The notes beneath the pieces were generated by a model, which was not told where the DNA came from, ran no database searches, and saw nothing but the letters and a program-made list of their open reading frames with translations. The translations under genes were made by a program, and so were the position numbers. From Neobacillus bataviensis LMG 21833 (GTDB lineage: Bacteria; Bacillota; Bacilli; Bacillales; Cytobacillaceae): a stretch of 64,000 bases of DNA. Shown here piece by piece: positions 52,852-60,790 of the stretch (its first letter is position 1; each line of letters opens with the position of its first letter). The stretch spans positions 29,975 to 93,974 of the forward strand of contig NZ_AJLS01000041.1 in NCBI RefSeq assembly GCF_000307875.1, read 5' to 3'.

Positions 52852-53769
52852 ATGAGATTTGTGACAGTTAAATACGGGAATAAAGAGGAAGTTGGTTTGG
52901 TAGAAACAGAAGATACAAAAATTCTTTTACTAAATCCAGCTGCGGAAGTAAGGACAGGACAAAAAAACTTCCCTTCCTCAATGTTGGAATGTATCGCTTT
53001 AGGAGAAACCTTTATGGAGCAAGTGAATGATTTGCTTGAATGGGTAACGAGTTATGAGCAAACAGATACCTTTTACATTCCACTTGAAGAGGGGAAGTTA
53101 CTTGCTCCCATTCCAAGACCGAGTAAGAATATCTTTTGTGTAGGAAAAAATTATGCCGAACACGCTATTGAAATGGGCAGTGCAGCCGATATTCCAGAAC
53201 ATGTGATGGTTTTTACCAAAGCACCAACATCGGTTATTGGGTCAGATGAACCCGTTTTAAACCATCAAAACGTCACAAGTCAACTTGATTACGAAGGAGA
53301 ATTAGCCGTCATCATCGGGAAAAAGGGACGTGCCGTTAAAAAGGAAGAAGCTCTTGATTACATATTCGGGTATACAATTATTAACGATGTAACCGCGAGG
53401 GATCTGCAATCAAGACACAAGCAATTTTTTATTGGCAAAAGTTTAGATACCACCTGTCCAATGGGACCATGGATTGTCCATAAAAGCATGATTGGAGATC
53501 CTAATCAATTAACGATTGAAACAAGAATAAATGGTGAGGTAAGGCAACGTTCAAATACGAAGAACTTTATCTTTCCAGTTGAAGAAGTTATCTCGGTTTT
53601 GTCTGCGGGGATGACACTCGAACCAGGGGATATTATTGCAACAGGTACACCTGCAGGGGTTGGAAAAGGATTTAAGCCGCCAAAATTTTTACGTCCAGGG
53701 GATACAATGGAAATTACAATTGAAAAAATTGGAACGCTTAAGAATAGCATTGAAGAGAATTCATTCTAA
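52852..53769 (+). CDS. yisK: Fumarylacetoacetate hydrolase-family protein YisK
   Basis: A 305-residue FAH-fold protein. The metal site motif is DYEGELAVIIGKKGR, with the upstream CVGKNYAEHAIEMG and the downstream GYTIINDVTARDLQ and GTPAGVG. An N-terminal domain of about 85 residues precedes the fold, as in B. subtilis YisK, which is reported to decarboxylate oxaloacetate and to affect cell shape when overexpressed. The ATG follows TAGGAGTGATGG. It is divergent from the gerP operon and followed by yisL. Confidence 0.9.
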   Translation: MRFVTVKYGNKEEVGLVETEDTKILLLNPAAEVRTGQKNFPSSMLECIALGETFMEQVNDLLEWVTSYEQTDTFYIPLEEGKLLAPIPRPSKNIFCVGKNYAEHAIEMGSAADIPEHVMVFTKAPTSVIGSDEPVLNHQNVTSQLDYEGELAVIIGKKGRAVKKEEALDYIFGYTIINDVTARDLQSRHKQFFIGKSLDTTCPMGPWIVHKSMIGDPNQLTIETRINGEVRQRSNTKNFIFPVEEVISVLSAGMTLEPGDIIATGTPAGVGKGFKPPKFLRPGDTMEITIEKIGTLKNSIEENSF

Positions 53770-53879
53770 TCACATTTGTAACCTTCCTAAGTTTGTCACA
53801 ATATTTGAATCACTTTTTTCGTAATTAATAAAAGCCTATGGTATGATAGTCTCGATTACTTTACATAGGAGGAAATAGA

Positions 53880-54239
53880 ATGATTCATGGTCACGTCACA
53901 GCATGGGTTTTAGCTCTAATTTTATTTTTCGTAGCACTTTCATTAAATAAAAGCGGGAAAGCCAAAGGATTTAAAATTGTTCAAATGATTTTACGGGTTT
54001 TATACCTCATTATTATCGCCACTGGGATAGGACTTCTTTTCTCGGTTTACAAGATTGATGTTTGGTATATCTTAAAAGCGGTAGCAGGATTATGGGTAAT
54101 CGGATTATTTGAAATGATCCTCGGCCGTGTCGCAAATAATAGAAGAACATCTGTTTTTTGGATTCAATTTGTGATCGCCTGGCTGCTCGTTTTATATTTA
54201 GGTTTTGAAAAATTGCCAATGTCCATTTTCCATGTATAA
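53880..54239 (+). CDS. yisL: YisL family membrane protein (DUF1516)
   Basis: A 119-residue protein with four membrane helices starting MIHGHVTAWVLALILFFVAL. It matches the YisL/UPF0344 family in length and N-terminus and follows yisK as in B. subtilis. The ATG follows TAGGAGG. A terminator follows. Function unknown. Confidence 0.88.
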   Translation: MIHGHVTAWVLALILFFVALSLNKSGKAKGFKIVQMILRVLYLIIIATGIGLLFSVYKIDVWYILKAVAGLWVIGLFEMILGRVANNRRTSVFWIQFVIAWLLVLYLGFEKLPMSIFHV

Positions 54240-54251
54240 GGTATTTGTTTA

Positions 54252-54280
54252 AGAAGGCTGTCCCTGGGCAGCCTTCTATT
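54252..54280 (+). terminator. Terminator of yisL
   Basis: Stem AGAAGGCTG/CAGCCTTCT with an 8-base loop, followed by ATTTTTA. Confidence 0.75.
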
Positions 54281-54352
54281 TTTAAAAATATACCGAAACA
54301 GCGTGACAACTGTAGTTTCCGGTTTTAATATTAAAACTAGTAGAGGGGAGAG

Positions 54353-54631
54353 ATGAATGTGATTGTAAAAGTGTTTGCAAATCTCCGTGAAATATGTGGA
54401 GGGGTAACAGTAAGGGTTCAGCCTGATGGTGATCGGGTTATGGATGTTTTAGATAAAATGGTGGAAATGTTTCCGGACTTACGAGATGAGATTTTTACCC
54501 CAGAAAAAGAGTTGCTTCCATTTGTTCATGTGTATGTAAATGGCAGGAATATCATCCATCTCGATGACCTTCAAACGAGAGTAGCCGAAGAAGATCAGTT
54601 TGCTCTATTTCCCCCTGTTGCAGGAGGCTGA
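54353..54631 (+). CDS. MoaD-like ubiquitin-fold sulfur carrier
   Basis: A 92-residue beta-grasp protein starting MNVIVKVFANLREICGG and ending in the diglycine FPPVAGG, the tail that an E1-like enzyme adenylates before thiocarboxylation. It resembles molybdopterin-synthase small subunits. Here it stands near an aldehyde ferredoxin oxidoreductase and an E1-like gene, not near moaE, so it probably serves the pterin of that tungsten enzyme. ATG 54353 follows GAGGGGAG. The next gene starts two bases after its stop. Confidence 0.85.
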   Translation: MNVIVKVFANLREICGGVTVRVQPDGDRVMDVLDKMVEMFPDLRDEIFTPEKELLPFVHVYVNGRNIIHLDDLQTRVAEEDQFALFPPVAGG

Positions 54632-54632
54632 T

Positions 54633-54905
54633 ATGGCAGCGGTAGATTTAGAGTTTCGTGGTATTAGTATAGAGCATCTAGGAATGTATTTCAAAGAGCT
54701 CGGTGCGAAACAAATGACCGATTCGTTTCCCTTCGTTTATGAGGGGGAGGGCTGGAGTGGCCAGATTTTATCAGAAGAGGAAATAGCATTTACCGCAACG
54801 TTTAAGGTAAACGCTGCAAAAGTTCGTTTTAAGACAGAGACGGAGAAAGAGCTTGAAGAATTAATCAAAAAATACCGTTATAAAACTACTAGAATTGGTG
54901 GTTAA
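54633..54905 (+). CDS. Small protein coupled to the MoaD-like gene, possible DUF1952 domain
   Basis: A 90-residue soluble protein with mixed strand and helix and a lysine-rich C-terminus. The AGGAGG ribosome site lies in the last codons of the MoaD-like gene, so the two are coupled. From memory, MoaD-related proteins of Thermus carry a C-terminal DUF1952 domain of similar length; this could be the same domain as a separate protein. That reading is inference. It has no cysteine, so it is not a metal or thiol carrier in an obvious way. Confidence 0.5.
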   Translation: MAAVDLEFRGISIEHLGMYFKELGAKQMTDSFPFVYEGEGWSGQILSEEEIAFTATFKVNAAKVRFKTETEKELEELIKKYRYKTTRIGG

Positions 54906-54910
54906 TAAAA

Positions 54911-54940
54911 AAGGCTTCTGCAATCAATCGCAGAAGCCTT
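54911..54940 (-). terminator. Terminator of the aldehyde ferredoxin oxidoreductase gene
   Basis: 11-bp perfect stem AAGGCTTCTGC/GCAGAAGCCTT with an 8-base loop. On the minus strand it is followed by TTTTTT; on the plus strand it may also stop the MoaD transcript, but without a T-run. Confidence 0.8.
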
Positions 54941-54948
54941 CGTCAGTA

Positions 54949-56778
54949 TTAAACTAATTGATTCTCAGCATCAATTATACCTAATTCGCGCAGCTTTTCA
55001 TTTGGAACAAGACCGTCCTGCCAGCCCCGTACTTGATAGTATTCTTCAAGCATGATATCCATACGGCTGACAACTCCGGCACTGTTTCCAGATGCAGGTT
55101 CCTCAGTGAACCGTTTTGGAAGGAAGTCATCTTCACGTTTATTGAAGCCTGCAAGGTTATTATAATAACGCTCTAGGTTATAAATTCTTTCTCCAGCCTT
55201 CATGACGTCATCAGCTGTCAATTGGACACCAGTCATGGCACTATATTGCTCGGCATAATGCTCAGCATTTTCAGAGAAGGATGAGAATTTACAGATATTC
55301 ATCGAATCAGAGAAGGCAAGCATATCTTGGAATACTCTTAATAATTCGCCTTTACCTTCTGGTTGTAAACGGTCAGTTGGCTCAGGAATACCGGCAATTT
55401 CACTTGCAACTGTATAACCGCGCAAGTGGCAGGCACCACGGTTACTTGTGGCATAACCAAGTCCAATCCCTTGAATTCCACGAGGGTCATAGGCTGGAAT
55501 CGATTGACCTTTAACAGACATGGAAAGTTCAGGTGCACCCCATGAAGCTGTTGCACGTGCAGGTCCTTCAGCAAGTGTACCGCCGAAGCCTTCGCGGAAA
55601 GCGATTTTTCTTGTTAATTCAATCATGGAATCGGCATCGCCCCAAATTAGCTCCTCAGAAATGATCCCTTTTTCATACGCTTCCATCGTTACAGAGAAGG
55701 CGTGCCCTAGTTCAATGGTATCAAGCCCGTACTCATTGCAGCGATCAATCATAAATGAAATCGCTTCAGCATCACTTAATAAACAGTTGGAACCAAGGGA
55801 CCAGGCGGATTCAAATTCGATGCTTTCCACTCGAGTTTTATACTTGCCATCTTTTACTTCAACTTCAATTTTACAGCCAACAGGGCAGGCATGGCAGGTA
55901 TTGTTCGCAACACGTAAATGTGTGTTCACATATTCACCGCTATGCTTTTCTGCTTCATCCCAATGCGTGAATTGGGAGTTTTTCGTTGGCAGTGCTCCGA
56001 CCTCGTTAATAAGGTTTGTTAACACGTTTGTACCATAGACGGATAAGCCGCCTTTATTTGGCGCCGTTAAGCCGCCATCGAGAATCGCTTTAACCGCTTT
56101 TTTATTTGCTTCTTTATATTCACTATCTAGCTTAGCTACAGGCATATTTCCCTTTTGGGCCGCTTTAATGACAATTGCTTTCAGCTTTTTATAACCGGCA
56201 ACTGCAGCAGTACCGCCGCGGCCTGCTGCCCGGTCATGTTCGTTAATAAATGAGGCAAATCGAACAGTATTTTCGCCTGCCTGACCGATTGTCATAACAC
56301 TTAGGTCTTCTTCGCCGTATTGGTCTTTCATCGCCTTAATAAAGGCTCTTGTACTTGTTCCCCACAAATCTGATGCATCGCGAAGTTCTGCTTTGCCGTC
56401 AGCAATATAAAGATAAACAGGCTTGTCACTTTTTCCCGAGAAAATAAGATTGTCGATGCCTGCCCACTTTAGACGTGCAGCCGTCCATCCGCCGATGTGA
56501 GAATCGGTAACGGTGCCTGTAAGCGGAGATTTTGTAACAACACATAGACGTCCACTCATGGATGAACGGGAACCAGTAACGGGACCGGTCATAAAACATA
56601 AAATGTTTTCGGGTGATAACGGCTCAACTGAAGGACCATTATCAAGTACATATTTGACCCCTAAGCCGCGGCCGCCTATGTACTTTTTGGCATCGCCTTC
56701 ATTAATTGTTCTGTAATCAACAGTACCATTGGTTAAGTCAACTAAGACTTCTTTGTTTTTAAAACCACCTAGATTCAA
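54949..56778 (-). CDS. Aldehyde ferredoxin oxidoreductase (tungstopterin enzyme)
   Basis: A 609-residue enzyme of the AOR family, which oxidises aldehydes to acids (or reduces acids) using a bis-pterin tungsten centre and one [4Fe-4S] cluster. The cluster ligands are Cys295, Cys298, Cys302 and Cys496, nearly the same positions as in Pyrococcus AOR (288, 291, 295, 494). Pterin-binding motifs GRGG near 190, DPRGIQGIG and ATSNRGACHLRGY are present. It is a single gene with its own terminator, flanked by MoaD-like and E1-like genes on the plus strand. Such enzymes are unusual in mainly aerobic bacilli. The electron partner is not in the window. Confidence 0.93.
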   Translation of the reverse strand: MNLGGFKNKEVLVDLTNGTVDYRTINEGDAKKYIGGRGLGVKYVLDNGPSVEPLSPENILCFMTGPVTGSRSSMSGRLCVVTKSPLTGTVTDSHIGGWTAARLKWAGIDNLIFSGKSDKPVYLYIADGKAELRDASDLWGTSTRAFIKAMKDQYGEEDLSVMTIGQAGENTVRFASFINEHDRAAGRGGTAAVAGYKKLKAIVIKAAQKGNMPVAKLDSEYKEANKKAVKAILDGGLTAPNKGGLSVYGTNVLTNLINEVGALPTKNSQFTHWDEAEKHSGEYVNTHLRVANNTCHACPVGCKIEVEVKDGKYKTRVESIEFESAWSLGSNCLLSDAEAISFMIDRCNEYGLDTIELGHAFSVTMEAYEKGIISEELIWGDADSMIELTRKIAFREGFGGTLAEGPARATASWGAPELSMSVKGQSIPAYDPRGIQGIGLGYATSNRGACHLRGYTVASEIAGIPEPTDRLQPEGKGELLRVFQDMLAFSDSMNICKFSSFSENAEHYAEQYSAMTGVQLTADDVMKAGERIYNLERYYNNLAGFNKREDDFLPKRFTEEPASGNSAGVVSRMDIMLEEYYQVRGWQDGLVPNEKLRELGIIDAENQLV

Positions 56779-56986
56779 AGTAATTCCCTTCTTTCCTATT
56801 ATTTTACATTTATGCTAATCTCTTATTATATTTAATATATACAAAGAGATTCCTCCAAAATTTAGCTTTTTCCCCAATTATTATTATACACTTTTTGCAA
56901 TATTTTTAAAATTAAATTTCAACTACTTAGGAAAGAAAAAAATTTGGTAAGATAATAGTAATATTAATAGAGAAAAGAGGAATTCG

Positions 56987-58015
56987 ATGAGCGACTTGGA
57001 ACGGTATTCAAGACAAATCCTTTTTCAAAGGATTGGGGAAGAGGGGCAACGGAAATTACTGAGGAGCCGGGTTGCCGTTGTTGGGGCAGGTGCACTCGGA
57101 ACTGTGATTGCGAACCATCTTGTCCGATCTGGTGTGGGATTCATCAGGCTAATCGACCGAGACTTGGTGGAGCTTTCCAATCTCCAGCGGCAAACGCTTT
57201 TTGATGAAGAGGATGCAAGATTACATCTTCCTAAGGCTGTAGCAGCGCAAAATAGGCTGACGAAAATTAATTCAACCGTGATGGTTGAGGCAGTAATCGC
57301 AGATTTGAATTTGGAGAATGCAGTAGAACTATTGGCAGGGGTCGACGTGATTGTTGATGGTACCGACAACTTTCAGACGCGTTTTTTAATAAATGATGTG
57401 GCAGTTAAGGATGGAACTCCATGGGTGCACGGTGCGGCAGTGAGTTCGCGCGGGATGTTTGCGGTCATTAAACCGGGAAAAACCCCTTGCTATCGTTGTC
57501 TCTTTCCCCATGTTCCTACTGGGACTGGCGAAACATGTGATACAGTAGGTGTGTTGTCACCATTAACGGATATTATCGGCTCTTTCCAGGCAATGGAAAC
57601 GATTAAGCTACTAGTGGGTGCGGAAACAACGCCTAACCTAGAACAAATCGATATTTGGGATGTTACCTCTATGCAAATGGATATTTCGCAGGGGAGAAAT
57701 CCTGATTGTCCTGCATGCGGGAAGGGGCAATTTGATTATCTGGATCAATCCTCTGAGCAGCAGGTTGCCTATACAAGCCTTTGCGGCCGGGATACTGTTC
57801 AAATCAATCCACGGAATAAGAGCGAGCAGGATTTAAAAAGGAAAGCAGAGATCCTAAGGAAAAGTGGAAAGGTCGTAGGAAACGACTTTTTACTTCGCTT
57901 TTCACCGGAAGAGGGCATTTCCATTGTAGTATTTAAGGATTCACGCGTACTCATCCATGGTACTAATGATATCCTTAAAGCGAAAATGCTTTATTCAAAA
58001 TATATTGGAAGCTAA
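56987..58015 (+). CDS. E1-like adenylyltransferase of the ThiF/MoeB/HesA family
   Basis: A 342-residue E1-like enzyme. Motifs are the ATP site GAGALGT (near 34-40), the R-finger NLQRQ, Cys184 in GETCDTVG (the position of the MoeB catalytic cysteine), and the zinc ligands Cys168, Cys171, Cys241 and Cys244. A C-terminal extension of about 80 residues after the zinc site is unlike MoeB and lacks a rhodanese cysteine. It likely activates the MoaD-like protein encoded 2.4 kb upstream. The ATG follows AGAGGAA; a terminator follows. Confidence 0.88.
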   Translation: MSDLERYSRQILFQRIGEEGQRKLLRSRVAVVGAGALGTVIANHLVRSGVGFIRLIDRDLVELSNLQRQTLFDEEDARLHLPKAVAAQNRLTKINSTVMVEAVIADLNLENAVELLAGVDVIVDGTDNFQTRFLINDVAVKDGTPWVHGAAVSSRGMFAVIKPGKTPCYRCLFPHVPTGTGETCDTVGVLSPLTDIIGSFQAMETIKLLVGAETTPNLEQIDIWDVTSMQMDISQGRNPDCPACGKGQFDYLDQSSEQQVAYTSLCGRDTVQINPRNKSEQDLKRKAEILRKSGKVVGNDFLLRFSPEEGISIVVFKDSRVLIHGTNDILKAKMLYSKYIGS

Positions 58016-58047
58016 AAAGGCTGGGGATCCCCCAGGCCTTTTTTTTA
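58015..58047 (+). terminator. Terminator of the E1-like gene
   Basis: Stem around AAGGC-TGGGG/CCCCA-GGCCTT with one bulged base, followed by a T8 run that borders the yisN stop. Confidence 0.7.
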
Positions 58048-58608
58048 TGAAATCATTTTTTCAATAATTAATCGTTTTCCGGTATTTAGAGTGAATTCAA
58101 ACCGATCATTGACCTTTTCGTAATAACAAAAGTGATGCTGTACATTACAAATTTGCTCTTGGTTGTCAAATACCATAAAATTTACCCCATCTTTTCGGTG
58201 TTCATCCGATAAGAAGGATAAATGGTTATAACAATAGATACAATCGTAAATGGAAAAGTTCAGGGAGTTTAAGGTCGTAACAAACTGGAAAAAGGCATCA
58301 TCGTTCACTCCATCTAATAGTCTTTCGAGAGAGTAAATTAAATGTTTTCTCATTCGTATTGTATCGTGGTCACGAAGCATAATTGCTTCTTTGCCACAAT
58401 GAATTCTTCCCGGTTCATTCAATATCCCTTTTTTCCAGCGGTTAAATCGGAAGATTTCAATTTCTTGATGAACGAAATCATCAAGCATGGTCGCTTCCTC
58501 TGTCTCCTCATCGAAAAAGATCCATTGATTGTTAATTTGTTCTATTGTTCCTTCATTGTAGGCCCTTTGTTGGCTATCATATAGATTTATTCGTTGTTGT
58601 CGATTCAT
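58045..58608 (-). CDS. yisN: YisN-like DUF2777 protein
   Basis: A 187-residue soluble protein with a run of cysteines in the second half (IYDCIYCYN, then CNVQHHFCY). Position next to asnO matches B. subtilis YisN, and length is close. ATG 58608 follows GGAGG on the minus strand; the longer frame to 58638 runs past that site. The CxxC and nearby histidines could bind a metal, but that is a guess. Confidence 0.65.
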   Translation of the reverse strand: MNRQQRINLYDSQQRAYNEGTIEQINNQWIFFDEETEEATMLDDFVHQEIEIFRFNRWKKGILNEPGRIHCGKEAIMLRDHDTIRMRKHLIYSLERLLDGVNDDAFFQFVTTLNSLNFSIYDCIYCYNHLSFLSDEHRKDGVNFMVFDNQEQICNVQHHFCYYEKVNDRFEFTLNTGKRLIIEKMIS

Positions 58609-58811
58609 CGTTAACCTCCGTAACACAGTTGCTTTCATTTTCCTTTTTAGACATCTTCCTGACTTTTTATAACTTAGTTATTTTTAAAAAAATAAGTATA
58701 AATTTAGACTGGATTGCACTTATATGGACAATTAACCATTTAACATGGGCTGAATACTATAGAGCATGCTTGATAGATCTAAAAAATTGGTTGTAAGGGA
58801 GTGAGATGTCA

Positions 58812-60659
58812 ATGTGCGGAATCTCGGGGTGGGTAAATTTTTCACATCCAATAAGAAACGAAACAGATACATTAACTAAAATGGTGAATACTTTAGCAAA
58901 AAGGGGCCCTGACGAAACCAACATCTGGTTTGATACACATGTTGGATTTGGTCATAAACGGCTAATTGTTGTCGACCCTGAAGGGGGCAGGCAGCCGATG
59001 ACTAAACAAAAAGAGGGTTATGATTACACCATTTGCTACAACGGTGAATTATATAACACTGAAGATATCCGCAAAATACTCCATACTAAAGGATATTCCT
59101 TTAAAGGTCATTCTGATACAGAAGTTCTGTTAACTGCCTATATAGAATGGGCGGAGGAATGCGTAAATTATTTTAACGGCATTTATGCCTTTGCCATGTG
59201 GGATTCAAAAAGAGAACAACTCTTTATTGGACGAGATCGTCTTGGGGTGAAACCATTATTTTTCACCGAGCATAAAAAAGGGCTTATCTTTGCTTCAGAG
59301 TTGAAGGCCATTCTAGCCCATTCGGAAATGAAAACTGAAATTGATCAAGAAGGGCTTGCAGAAATTTTCGGTGCTGGGCCGTCAAGAGCTCCAGGGTCAG
59401 GTGTATTTAAAGGCATGAAAGAGCTAAGACCTGCTCACGCCCTGACATTTTCAAAAAACGGCCTGAAAATATGGCGCTATTGGAATGTGAAAAGTGAAGA
59501 ACATAAAGAGAGTGTTGAAGAAACAGCAGAAAAGGTACGATTTTTAGTGACCGACGCTGTAACGAGGCAGCTTGTTTCCGATGTCCCCTTATGCACTTTC
59601 TTATCAGGGGGACTTGATTCCAGTATCATTACAGCCATTGCCGCAAAAGGATTTGAAGAACAGGGAAAAGGATCCCTTCATACGTATTCAATTGATTATG
59701 AAGGAAATGACCAATACTTTTCCTCGAATGAGTTCCAGCCGGATGCCGATGAGCGATTCATACAAATGATAACAGATCAATTTAATACGAAACATTTTAA
59801 CAAAACGATATCACAGCGGCAGCTCGTACATGATTTGTTGGAGGCCACACATGTTAGAGATTTTCCTGGAATGGCAGATGTGGATTCTTCCCTCCTATGG
59901 TTTTGTAAAGAAATCAAGAAAGACTTTGTTGTCAGCCTGTCAGGCGAATGCGCCGATGAAATTTTTGGCGGATACCCATGGTTTCATCGTAAACAAGATC
60001 TTGAGCGGCCAGGTTTTCCTTGGATGCGTTCTGTTGGTGAGAGACAAGGTTTGCTAAAATCGCATTGGCAGGAAATATTGAAACTGGATGAATACAGCAT
60101 TGAACAATATCGGCAAGCCATAGCTGAAACTCCTAAATTGGAAGGGGAAAGTTTAGCAGAAGCGAAACGAAGAGAATTGTTTTATATTAATATGACCTGG
60201 TTCATGACGACGTTGCTTGATCGAAAAGACCGCATGAGTATGGGGGCGAGCCTTGAAGTCAGAGTTCCATTTGCCGACCATCGCCTTGTGGAATATGTTT
60301 GGAATATCCCGTGGGAGATGAAAATGTACCGCGGCAGGGAAAAAGGGATCCTACGAAAAGCCTTTGAAGGGATTCTTCCGGAGGAGGTTCTTTACCGAAA
60401 GAAAAGTCCTTATCCCAAGACGCATAACCCAGCGTATACAGTGGCCATTCAAAAATGGATGGAGACAATCTTACAAGATAAATCCTCGGCATTGCATGAA
60501 TTTTTCCAAAAGGAACGATTGGAAAAGATTGTCGAGACTGGGGGAACATCCTTTCAAGAGCCGTGGTTTGGCCAGCTCATGACGGGGCCGCAATTATTGG
60601 CCTATCTTGTGCAGCTTCACACATGGTTTAAGGATTACAATATTAATATAGTGAAGTAG
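58812..60659 (+). CDS. asnO: Glutamine-hydrolysing asparagine synthetase AsnO
   Basis: A 615-residue class II enzyme. After removal of Met1, Cys2 becomes the N-terminal nucleophile of the glutaminase domain, so ATG 58812 (MCGISGWV) is required; ATG 58806 would bury it and lies too close to the GGGAGTG site. The synthetase domain has the PP-loop FLSGGLDSS near residue 260, and SLSGECADEIFGGYPW. B. subtilis AsnO is one of three paralogues and is needed for sporulation. A strong terminator follows. Confidence 0.95.
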   Translation: MCGISGWVNFSHPIRNETDTLTKMVNTLAKRGPDETNIWFDTHVGFGHKRLIVVDPEGGRQPMTKQKEGYDYTICYNGELYNTEDIRKILHTKGYSFKGHSDTEVLLTAYIEWAEECVNYFNGIYAFAMWDSKREQLFIGRDRLGVKPLFFTEHKKGLIFASELKAILAHSEMKTEIDQEGLAEIFGAGPSRAPGSGVFKGMKELRPAHALTFSKNGLKIWRYWNVKSEEHKESVEETAEKVRFLVTDAVTRQLVSDVPLCTFLSGGLDSSIITAIAAKGFEEQGKGSLHTYSIDYEGNDQYFSSNEFQPDADERFIQMITDQFNTKHFNKTISQRQLVHDLLEATHVRDFPGMADVDSSLLWFCKEIKKDFVVSLSGECADEIFGGYPWFHRKQDLERPGFPWMRSVGERQGLLKSHWQEILKLDEYSIEQYRQAIAETPKLEGESLAEAKRRELFYINMTWFMTTLLDRKDRMSMGASLEVRVPFADHRLVEYVWNIPWEMKMYRGREKGILRKAFEGILPEEVLYRKKSPYPKTHNPAYTVAIQKWMETILQDKSSALHEFFQKERLEKIVETGGTSFQEPWFGQLMTGPQLLAYLVQLHTWFKDYNINIVK

Positions 60660-60749
60660 AATCGAAATAACCAAGGTAAAATGAAGTTTTATTTTAAAAA
60701 GCAGAAATTAAATTTGGAATAAAAATTGTATTAGATTAAAATGAGTGTT

Positions 60750-60776
60750 GGGAAGAGTGGGCTCTTCCCTTTTTTG
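60750..60776 (+). terminator. Terminator of asnO
   Basis: Perfect 8-bp stem GGGAAGAG/CTCTTCCC with a TGGG loop and a T6 run, ending just before the ribosome site of the next gene. Confidence 0.8.
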
Positions 60777-60790
60777 GAGGAGGAAAATAG

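Noticed and set aside
55520..56038. 172-codon plus-strand frame inside the AOR gene
   Set aside because: Antisense to a well-supported AOR including its cluster cysteines; no ribosome site or family resemblance.
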